From assembly GCA_033105485.1 (NCBI GenBank), contig CP136956.1, forward strand, positions 558,001 through 622,000: a DNA stretch of 64,000 nucleotides, in the 5' to 3' direction. Positions 57,782 to 64,000 of this stretch are shown piece after piece. A model generated the notes under the pieces. It was not told the DNA's origin and searched no databases. It was given only the letters and a program-made list of their open reading frames with translations. This DNA is from LVI-A0039 sp033105485. GTDB taxonomy: Bacteria > Bacillota_I > Bacilli_A > UBA3375. Positions within the stretch are counted from its first letter, which is position 1. Each line of letters begins with the position of its first letter. The position numbers and the translations under genes were made by a program.

Positions 57782-58246
57782 CTATAAATCTAGCCAATCT
57801 ACAACAACCTCACGGTCACCGAATGATTGTAAGAATACTTTATCTAAAGTTTGTGCTTGTAGCTCATCGCGCCACAGTTTATCTGCTTTAGCAAATACGT
57901 CTTTTATTACATGTTCCCCATGTTCGATTTGCTCTGGGAATTCAGTAAAAGCATGTTCTAGTGTCCCATATCCCGGATATGTAACAACTGTTCCCTCAAT
58001 AGCTTCTACGATTTCTAAAATATTAATTTCCTTAAGGTCTCGGTTTAAGCTAAACCCTCCGCTATTTCCTGGTACCGATGTAATTACATTCCCAACAACT
58101 AACTTACGTAACAACTTTTTTGTATAAGAATCTGATATATGTAGACGTTCTACAATTACAGATGAAGGAATTGGTTTATTATCTTCCTGTGTAGAAAGCA
58201 TTGCCACAACTGCTAGTGCTTTCTCAGTCGCATTTGTCAATTTCAT
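57782..58246 (-). CDS. Rrf2-family transcriptional regulator without cysteines
   Basis: A 154-residue Rrf2 protein. The N-terminal winged helix has the family pattern TNATEKALAVVAMLS, SSVIVERLHIS and SYTKKLLRKL, then VPGNSGGFSLNR in the wing. IscR/NsrR-type Rrf2 proteins bind an iron-sulfur cluster through three Cys, but this protein has no cysteine at all, so it must sense something else. It is close to the ClC-MFS genes, its likely targets. It starts after AAGGAG. Confidence 0.85.
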   Translation of the reverse strand: MKLTNATEKALAVVAMLSTQEDNKPIPSSVIVERLHISDSYTKKLLRKLVVGNVITSVPGNSGGFSLNRDLKEINILEIVEAIEGTVVTYPGYGTLEHAFTEFPEQIEHGEHVIKDVFAKADKLWRDELQAQTLDKVFLQSFGDREVVVDWLDL

Positions 58247-58265
58247 AATTCTCCTTAATTATAGA

Positions 58266-58293
58266 TATATAATAACAAAATTAAGTGTCTCAA
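58266..58293 (-). promoter_or_regulatory. Putative rrf2 promoter
   Basis: TTGAGA (58288-58293), a 16-bp spacer and TATATA (58266-58271) on the minus strand. A TTATA-gata-TATAA inverted repeat overlaps the -10 and could be an autoregulatory operator. Confidence 0.5.
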
Positions 58294-58302
58294 TGGGTAA
58301 AA

Positions 58303-59961
58303 TTAATGAATAATTCCGGCTTTCTTACTTTCGTTATCAAATTTGTCAAATAATGGTTTTACAAACTTAACGCAAACACTACTTACTAAAAAGGTCGCAA
58401 TAGCCATTCCGGCAAATATTTGGATACATGTCACTACTGTTGGCATATAAATTCCAGACACAGCCTCACGTAGTAATTTAACCGCATATGTAAATGGGAG
58501 GTACGGATAAATTGATTGGAAGAACTGCCCTGAAACTTCAATTGGAAAGTTACCTCCTCCACCTGAGATTGATAATACTAATACAACGATTGCTAGTGCT
58601 TTACCAACATTACCAAAAATATATACTAAGCTATAAACAATGGTAACAAATACAAATGAAATTAGTAAATCAAAAGCTAGTAAATATAATGGACTCGCAA
58701 CTGTGATATCTAATAAATAGACATCTCCAAATGTAACAATTAGCGCTTGTACAAATCCAATCGTAATGAATAATAGCAGTTTACCAAAATACTCTTCAAT
58801 TGGTTTAGCATTTACCTTGCTTTTAAAACTAAGTAAACTTGCCATAAGTAAACTACCTACCCATAGACATAGACTTGTGTAAAACGGAGTACTTGCAGTT
58901 CCATAATTTGAAACATGATATAAGTTTGTCGTTTCAATATTTACGGGACTCGCCATAAATTCACTTGCTTTGTCTGAATCTTTTTGTAAATAGTCAGCAA
59001 TACTTTGGTAATCACTCTCAAGTAATTGTAAGTTATTAGCTATTTTATAAACCCCATTTTTAATCGCTGGCCATTTATTATACATGAAATATTTGATATT
59101 TTCATTAATGTTATCAAGTTGTGAACTTGATATTTCAACTTGCTCTGAAGTTAAACTCTCAACTTCTTCAATTAAACTTTTAACATCATCACTTCCATCA
59201 ACCTGATCTAAAATAGCATACATTGCTGTATAGTCATAACTTGATAACTTCTGATATGTGTCCGAGTTAAATTGTTCAATATCTTCAATTGCTAACTTAA
59301 CATCTTGCTCATATCCAATATAGCTATTAAATGAATTGTCGATTGTTTCGAAGCTATTAATAAAATTATTTAAAGTATCAACTGCACGATTATAATCATA
59401 ACTACTCTGTTCAATATTAGTATTTAATTCATTACTATAATCAACTAGATATTTAGTAACCACACTATTAACTTGACTGTTAATTTCTGACGTAACACCT
59501 TCAGCTCCTGCTTCTGTCATCTTTGGAGCAATTGCATTTACTTTCTCATTAACAATATATTCAATACTTGGACTTTGATATGTATTAATTGCGTCTGCCA
59601 AGTCACTACTAAATTGGTCTGGAATTATAATCGCTGCATAATATTCCCCGGTATTAACTTTATCATTTACCTCGTCAATATCACTAGGGAATTGCCAATC
59701 TAACTCATCGTTCTCTTTTAAGTTAGATATAATCTCATCTCCAACATTTAAACTGTCACCATCAACCTTTGTTCCCTTATCTAAACTAAGGGCTGCTATC
59801 GGTAAGTTACTAGCATTACCATATGGATCAATTAAAGCAGCAATATTAAACCATGCATACAATGATGGTAATATCATTAATCCGACTACAATAATTAAGG
59901 TTGGAATATTTTTGGCAATTGCTTTAAGGTCGCTAATATAAATACTTATAATATTTTTCAT
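58303..59961 (-). CDS. YhgE/Pip-family membrane protein
   Basis: A 552-residue protein of the YhgE/Pip (phage infection protein) family. An N-terminal helix and LPSLYAWFNI AALIDPYGN block (about 20-60) is diagnostic; a large extracellular part runs to about 360, and five C-terminal helices resemble an ABC-2 permease. Family members are exporters or receptors; YueB/Pip relatives are phage receptors, and others take part in type VII secretion. The middle is shorter than in the roughly 750-900-residue homologues. The ATG lies one base after the stop of the small upstream gene; a TTG four codons earlier is possible. Confidence 0.85.
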   Translation of the reverse strand: MKNIISIYISDLKAIAKNIPTLIIVVGLMILPSLYAWFNIAALIDPYGNASNLPIAALSLDKGTKVDGDSLNVGDEIISNLKENDELDWQFPSDIDEVNDKVNTGEYYAAIIIPDQFSSDLADAINTYQSPSIEYIVNEKVNAIAPKMTEAGAEGVTSEINSQVNSVVTKYLVDYSNELNTNIEQSSYDYNRAVDTLNNFINSFETIDNSFNSYIGYEQDVKLAIEDIEQFNSDTYQKLSSYDYTAMYAILDQVDGSDDVKSLIEEVESLTSEQVEISSSQLDNINENIKYFMYNKWPAIKNGVYKIANNLQLLESDYQSIADYLQKDSDKASEFMASPVNIETTNLYHVSNYGTASTPFYTSLCLWVGSLLMASLLSFKSKVNAKPIEEYFGKLLLFITIGFVQALIVTFGDVYLLDITVASPLYLLAFDLLISFVFVTIVYSLVYIFGNVGKALAIVVLVLSISGGGGNFPIEVSGQFFQSIYPYLPFTYAVKLLREAVSGIYMPTVVTCIQIFAGMAIATFLVSSVCVKFVKPLFDKFDNESKKAGIIH

Positions 59962-59962
59962 A

Positions 59963-60160
59963 TTAGCTTGCAATCGCTTCTAATGTTTCATTAGCAGTTT
60001 TATTTATTACCGGGGAATCAAAATCTCCTGTTGCTCCTTGTTCTTGGATATGAGTATAGTTTGTTGTAGTTGCTACTGGTTCTTGTTCAAATTCCACATT
60101 AATTGCTAAAACTCCCACTACAAATAATACTAAAACTAATAAAATTATTTCTCTTTTCAT
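59963..60160 (-). CDS. Small single-pass membrane protein upstream of Pip
   Basis: A 65-residue protein: MKRE, one hydrophobic helix (about 5-22), then a polar, acidic tail of 40 residues likely outside the cell (FEQEPVATTTNY...NKTANETLEAIAS). There is no lipobox. The ATG follows AGAAGGGTTA. It is the first gene of a two-gene unit with the Pip-like protein and has a consensus promoter (TTGACA-17-TATACT). No family is recognised. It may be a dedicated partner of Pip. Confidence 0.65.
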   Translation of the reverse strand: MKREIILLVLVLFVVGVLAINVEFEQEPVATTTNYTHIQEQGATGDFDSPVINKTANETLEAIAS

Positions 60161-60198
60161 TAACCCTTCTTTCATCATCTACTTTTTTTATCGTTTAT

Positions 60199-60227
60199 AG
60201 TATAACTCCACAAGAACACTTTGTCAA
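60199..60227 (-). promoter_or_regulatory. Consensus promoter of the small protein/Pip operon
   Basis: TTGACA (60222-60227), a 17-bp spacer and TATACT (60199-60204) on the minus strand, about 40 bases before the small gene. Confidence 0.85.
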
Positions 60228-60265
60228 CCAAAAAGGATTATTTTTATCCACAATGAAAAAGGCAA

Positions 60266-60294
60266 TAAAAATAACTAGGAACTAAGTCCTAGTT
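60266..60294 (-). terminator. Terminator of the iron ABC operon
   Basis: AACTAGGA pairs with TCCTAGTT across a 6-nt loop, followed by ATTTTTATT on the minus strand. Confidence 0.75.
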
Positions 60295-61061
60295 TATACG
60301 ATGAAATCAATGTGGTATCCATTACCATCACTATGGATTATTGAATCAATACCAAATACTTCTTTCACACTTTTAACAGTAATAACTTCATGAGTTACAC
60401 CACTGTCATACACTTCACCTTCACTTAAAATTAGCGTATTATCCGCGTATTTTAAAACCTGGTTAAAGTCATGTAAAATACAAATAATTGTTAAATCATT
60501 GTCATCCATAATATTTCTAATAAGTGATAATAACTGGAACTGATACTTTATATCTAAGTGGTTAGTCGGCTCATCAAGAACAATGATTTCTGGTTTTTGA
60601 GCAATTGTCATCGCTAAGTATACACGTTGACGTTCTCCCCCACTAAGTGAACTCATATCACGATCAACAAAGTTTTCTAGATCACATTTCTTGATTGCAT
60701 CTTCAATAATTTCAAAGTCACTATTATCTAAACTTTGATAAAGTTTCTTATGAGCACTACGTCCATATGACACCATTTGCTTAACAGTAATCTCACTAGA
60801 GTTATCATTAAACTGGAAGAAAAAGGCAACTTGCTTAGCAAAGTCTTTACGCTTTACATCTTCAAGTACTTGATTATAAAAAGTTATTTGACCTGAGGTT
60901 TGTTTATTAATTTTTGCAAATAATTTAATTAGACTACTCTTACCACAACCGTTAGGACCAATAATAGCATTAAACTTTCCTTCTTCGAAACTTGCATTAA
61001 CATTTGATAAGATTTTTTTCTGATCAATTTCTAAGCTTACATTTTCAACATTAAATACCAT
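60294..61061 (-). CDS. Iron-siderophore/cobalamin-type ABC ATPase (FecE-like)
   Basis: A 255-residue ATPase with Walker A GPNGCGKSS (35-43), signature LSGGERQRVYLAMTIAQ, Walker B IIVLDEPTNHLD and switch LHDFNQ. The LDIKYQ continuation is typical of FecE/FhuC/BtuD proteins. It powers import by the FecCD permease upstream, whose gene it overlaps by 11 nt. AGAGGAG precedes the ATG. Confidence 0.95.
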   Translation of the reverse strand: MVFNVENVSLEIDQKKILSNVNASFEEGKFNAIIGPNGCGKSSLIKLFAKINKQTSGQITFYNQVLEDVKRKDFAKQVAFFFQFNDNSSEITVKQMVSYGRSAHKKLYQSLDNSDFEIIEDAIKKCDLENFVDRDMSSLSGGERQRVYLAMTIAQKPEIIVLDEPTNHLDIKYQFQLLSLIRNIMDDNDLTIICILHDFNQVLKYADNTLILSEGEVYDSGVTHEVITVKSVKEVFGIDSIIHSDGNGYHIDFIV

Positions 61062-62040
61062 TTTTAGCTCCTCTCAATAAGTATAAGAATAACGGTGCAC
61101 CTAGAACTCCAATTAAAGCTCCAACTGGAATCTCATTAGTGAACATAACACGACTGAATAAATCAACTCCAACAACTAAAATTGCTCCACAAACCAATGT
61201 CATCGGGAAAATATGTTTCATTTTAGAACCAACAATCATCTGACTAATGTGCGGAACGATAATACCAACAAAGGCAATTACCCCAACAAACGCTAGTGAG
61301 ATACTTGCTAAAAATACTGCTACAATACTAGCAATAAATCTATAAACATTAGGATTTTTTCCTAATGAAATTAGCATATTATCTTCTAACTTTAATAATT
61401 CTAACATCGGAATTAATAATGCAGCAATACCAATTGCAACTAACGAATAGATTAACATTGTTTGCACATCACTATTACTGATTCCAACTAAACTACCACT
61501 TGTCCATTGAACAGTGTTACGTAGTTCATTAACATGGTTGATAGTAATAACACTTGTGATCGCTGTAAAGAATGAGTTAATAGCAACCCCACTAAGCACT
61601 AATCTAATTGGGCTAAATCCATTTTGATACGAAAATAATATAACTAAACAGAAAGCAATAAAACCACCAATAAAAGCGAATAATGGTAAAAAGTCTGCCA
61701 TCTGTGGAAATACAAGTAAAGCGAATAGAGCCATGACCGAAGCTCCACTCTGAATACCTAAAATTGAACTATCAGCAAGTGGATTTTTTAAAGCTGTACG
61801 TGTATATAAACCACTTAAACCAAGAGTTGCCCCTGCCAAAATGGCGGCTAGAACTCTTGGTAATCTGATATTTTGTACGATTGTAATTGCTGATTTTTCT
61901 CCAACACCAAATAATGCGTTTAAAGAATTTATTAAACCAATTTTACTATCACCATAACTAAGTGATATTAATGATAATAATAATAGGACTGCAACTGCAA
62001 CCGTAAGTTTAAAGGCGAATTTATAAGTCTTCTGATCCAT
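61051..62040 (-). CDS. FecCD-family ABC permease
   Basis: A 329-residue permease with about nine to ten helices. The RLPRVLAAILAGATLGLSG motif near 60 and NPLADSSILGIQSGAS near 88 are hallmarks of iron-siderophore/B12/haem permeases, as are the late GFVGIIVPHI-like block (VGIIVPHISQM) and the C-terminal PVGALIGVLGAPLF. The start used is the ATG after ACGGAAATTT; it overlaps the binding-protein gene by 20 nt. Confidence 0.94.
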   Translation of the reverse strand: MDQKTYKFAFKLTVAVAVLLLLSLISLSYGDSKIGLINSLNALFGVGEKSAITIVQNIRLPRVLAAILAGATLGLSGLYTRTALKNPLADSSILGIQSGASVMALFALLVFPQMADFLPLFAFIGGFIAFCLVILFSYQNGFSPIRLVLSGVAINSFFTAITSVITINHVNELRNTVQWTSGSLVGISNSDVQTMLIYSLVAIGIAALLIPMLELLKLEDNMLISLGKNPNVYRFIASIVAVFLASISLAFVGVIAFVGIIVPHISQMIVGSKMKHIFPMTLVCGAILVVGVDLFSRVMFTNEIPVGALIGVLGAPLFLYLLRGAKNGI

Positions 62041-62911
62041 AAATTTCCGTAAGCACTTCAATTTGCGCATTTAAGCTGTATGGGTCATCGTATAAGAAGG
62101 TATCATAGTCTAATACAATAACTTGGTCATTTTGTACAGCTTCTAAATCTTCATATGTAGGAAGAGACTCTACTTCTTTAACCCCTTCATCAGTTGCACA
62201 AATAAATAGCACATCTCCTGCATAGTTTGTTAAAGACTCAGCATCTACTGTTAAATATGAGTTAGCATCACGTACGTACTCATCTTCTGCTTTCTCTGTA
62301 CCTTGTAATCCTAACTTGTCGTATAAGATGTATCCACCACGACCGAAGTTAGCTCCATACATGTACATTGCTCCACCCCAGCTATCAACAATACCAATTG
62401 TTTTTGCTGGATCGTCAATTTCAGTTTTTAAAGTTTCGATGTTGGCATTGAACTCTGATACCCATTTATTAGCTTCCTCTTCTTTACCTAAAACTTTACC
62501 TAATTCAACAACGATGTCTTCTTGGTTATAAGTTCCGTAAGGAATTAAAATTGTTGGAGCAATTGCTGAATATTGTTCATAGAAGTCAGCGTTCATTGTT
62601 ACGATTAAATCTGGTGCTAAAGCAGCTACTGCTTCCATATCATTACTAATGTTTTGAACACCTTTCTCTTCGGCTACACTTGTCCATGTTTCAGCTGGAT
62701 AAGTCATGTCAGCACCAATTACATCTCCACCTAAGTAAAGTAATTGACCTACATAGTAGTCAGCATAAATTGTTGGATTCGCTACATACTCAACAGTTCC
62801 CATGTCTGTATCGTAACTCATCATATTTTGTGAACTATCTTGATCTTCAGAACTTGCGCAACCAGCCAAGCCAAGAGTCAATGTTAAAATAATTGCTATT
62901 AATCTTTTCAT
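62021..62911 (-). CDS. Iron-siderophore-type ABC substrate-binding lipoprotein
   Basis: A 296-residue lipoprotein. Signal peptide MKRLIAIILTLTLGLAGC has the lipobox LAGC with Cys18. The mature part has the class III periplasmic-binding pattern: DVIGADMTY near 60, VAALAPDLIVTMNADFYEQ near 90 and PTILIPYG near 113. This is the fold of FecB/FepB/BtuF, which bind ferric siderophores, haem or cobamides. It leads the operon behind an extended -10 overlapped by an inverted repeat. Confidence 0.93.
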   Translation of the reverse strand: MKRLIAIILTLTLGLAGCASSEDQDSSQNMMSYDTDMGTVEYVANPTIYADYYVGQLLYLGGDVIGADMTYPAETWTSVAEEKGVQNISNDMEAVAALAPDLIVTMNADFYEQYSAIAPTILIPYGTYNQEDIVVELGKVLGKEEEANKWVSEFNANIETLKTEIDDPAKTIGIVDSWGGAMYMYGANFGRGGYILYDKLGLQGTEKAEDEYVRDANSYLTVDAESLTNYAGDVLFICATDEGVKEVESLPTYEDLEAVQNDQVIVLDYDTFLYDDPYSLNAQIEVLTEIYGSEDL

Positions 62912-62929
62912 ATTACCTCATTCTTATTT

Positions 62930-62951
62930 ATAATTTGTATAAATTATATCA
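62930..62951 (-). promoter_or_regulatory. Extended -10 with overlapping inverted repeat, candidate metal-regulator operator
   Basis: TGATATAAT occupies 62943-62951 on the minus strand. A perfect 7-4-7 inverted repeat ATAATTT-gtat-AAATTAT at 62930-62947 overlaps its downstream half. Iron importers are commonly repressed by Fur or DtxR-type regulators at such sites, but the sequence is not a clear match to either consensus. Confidence 0.5.
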
Positions 62952-62972
62952 TAAACATAATTACTTGTGTTA

Positions 62973-63020
62973 TTTATAAAATAAATAAATAAATAAATAA
63001 GAGAATGCAAGCATCCTCTT
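62973..63020 (-). terminator. Terminator of the amino acid permease with an ATTT-repeat tail
   Basis: AAGAGGATGC pairs with GCATTCTCTT (one mismatch) and is followed on the minus strand by TATTTATTTATTTATTTATT, a tandem ATTT repeat in place of a U run. Termination efficiency may vary with repeat number. Confidence 0.55.
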
Positions 63021-63027
63021 AAAAGTT

Positions 63028-64000
63028 TTATTCTATTAAAGTTTTCTGTCTTGCTACTAGTTTATTTCTATTAAATACATAGAATAAACCTAGGATAATA
63101 ACAACAATAATTAAAGCTTTGGCAAAGATAATTGCACTAACAATAAATAGTGTAATTAAAATTGCAAAGGCAGTATCGATATTAACTTTCATTAGGTATA
63201 TTGAAACTCCAATTAACATGAAGAATGTTACTCCACCAAATGATACAACAAACCAACTTAATCGTTCTGCCGGATCTGTATATGTTAAATCATAACAAGA
63301 GAATACTATTGCAATAATTGTTACAAATAAAATTAAGTAACCAAGAACTAATGCTAATGTATCATTTTTCACCATCTTAAATGGCGCATCATTACTTTTA
63401 CGTTTAAATACAATATACGATAATACAATTAATACATACGGCAAGATTACTGCAATCGTTGACATATCATATAAAGTTGTATAAATATTACTATTAGTTC
63501 CAGAGTTTGAAATAATAACGAAGATGATAATCATTAGGCCTGTAAATAATAAACCAAATAATGGTAAACCATTAATTTCTGCATCAGCAACTTTATCACT
63601 TAAAATCCCTTTAGGGAAGTTTTCAAATACAACTGTAACTGTACTTGTTGTCCATAATACTAACGCGGTAATTGTAATTAATGAATAGATAAGCATAATA
63701 ATACGTAAGATCCAAGGGCCAAATCCCCACATACTAAATACTTGAGCATACATAATTTGAGTCATGTTCTCCATGTAGTCTACTGGAATTTGTTCTGGTG
63801 TTAAAATAAATGCCATCGCAATGAAACCAATAATGTAAGCACCGATAATTAAACCTGCTGCTAACATAATTCCACGTGGAATTTTCTTTTCAGCATCATC
63901 TGTAAGTCCTACATATGAACCGATTGTTTCAATTCCGGCAATTGCAAATAGAATCCATGCAAATGTCGTAAGCGCCTGGGCATCTACAACTGGTGCAATA
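63028..64000 (-). CDS. APC-family amino acid permease, 5' end outside the window
   Basis: The frame stays open to the window edge. Before the internal Met at 63867 it reads FAWILFAIAGIETIGSYVG and LTDDAEKKIPRGI, the APC motif in which a Gly-x-Glu in helix 6 is followed by an acidic and KIPR loop. So the true start is beyond 64000 and the visible part covers the last seven helices or so (324 codons). The layout recalls YjeM/GadC-like permeases. The substrate is unknown. Confidence 0.85.
   Translation of the reverse strand, partial: IAPVVDAQALTTFAWILFAIAGIETIGSYVGLTDDAEKKIPRGIMLAAGLIIGAYIIGFIAMAFILTPEQIPVDYMENMTQIMYAQVFSMWGFGPWILRIIMLIYSLITITALVLWTTSTVTVVFENFPKGILSDKVADAEINGLPLFGLLFTGLMIIIFVIISNSGTNSNIYTTLYDMSTIAVILPYVLIVLSYIVFKRKSNDAPFKMVKNDTLALVLGYLILFVTIIAIVFSCYDLTYTDPAERLSWFVVSFGGVTFFMLIGVSIYLMKVNIDTAFAILITLFIVSAIIFAKALIIVVIILGLFYVFNRNKLVARQKTLIE

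Noticed and set aside
62973..63000. Possible CRISPR or satellite array (ATTT repeats)
   Set aside because: Only a short tetranucleotide tract, with no spacers and no cas genes nearby.

Overview
The window is AT-rich chromosomal DNA from a low-GC, walled member of the Firmicutes. The evidence is the 16S 3' end with its anti-Shine-Dalgarno sequence, AGGAGG-type ribosome binding sites, a Firmicutes-type guanine riboswitch, CdaA/CdaR/GlmM, FemABX, LCP and TagB/F proteins, and HPF of the long type. The overall feel resembles Erysipelotrichia, Turicibacter or Haloplasma-like lineages, but the genus cannot be fixed by eye. UGA is used as a stop. Nearly all genes, including the rRNA operon, lie on the minus strand, so this is probably one replichore arm with the minus strand leading.

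Layout. 1-6.3 kb: the start of ruvA, then yebC, obg and a small membrane protein, a HAD phosphatase and uvrA. 6.3-8.7 kb: a GtrA/GtrB-type glycosyl-modification operon. 8.8-17.5 kb: enolase, hpf, the c-di-AMP/cell-wall operon (cdaA-cdaR-glmM-tail-anchored protein) and two FemABX bridge-forming enzymes. 17.5-22.9 kb: a sugar-type ABC importer operon ending in an RNase J-like metallo-beta-lactamase-fold protein. 22.9-28.3 kb: a complete rRNA operon (16S, tRNA-Ile, tRNA-Ala, 23S, 5S) with a consensus promoter and processing stems. 28.5-35.8 kb: teichoic-acid polymerase-like, LCP, HAD, plsY, PAP2, a purine permease and a hemolysin III-like gene. 35.8-47.6 kb: a purine biosynthesis operon purE-K-L-C-F-M-N-H-D (plus hlyIII) behind a guanine riboswitch.

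47.6-53.6 kb: an aquaporin with two altered NPA boxes, then a tightly overlapping run murI, GNAT, pgeF-like, rarA, phosphoesterase and an ABC ATPase/permease pair. 53.6-54.75 kb: tRNA-His, a small four-helix membrane protein, and a heavily deleted group II intron sitting directly behind a terminator hairpin. 54.8-60.2 kb: HTH protein, MFS, ClC-like channel, Rrf2 regulator, YhgE/Pip protein and a small membrane protein. 60.2-64 kb: an iron-type FecBCD importer and an APC amino acid permease running off the end.

Functional logic. Several units serve the cell envelope: GlmM for UDP-GlcNAc, MurI for D-Glu, FemABX for peptide bridges, TagB/F plus LCP for wall polymers, PlsY/PAP2 for lipids, and GtrA/B for glycosylation. 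The purine operon gives IMP from PRPP under guanine control, with a salvage permease beside it. Many promoters have an extended -10 (TGnTATAAT) with no obvious -35, while the stable-RNA promoters have TTGACA plus a -10 at 17 bp. I found no CRISPR array, prophage or clear new defence system; the most unusual items are listed as findings.
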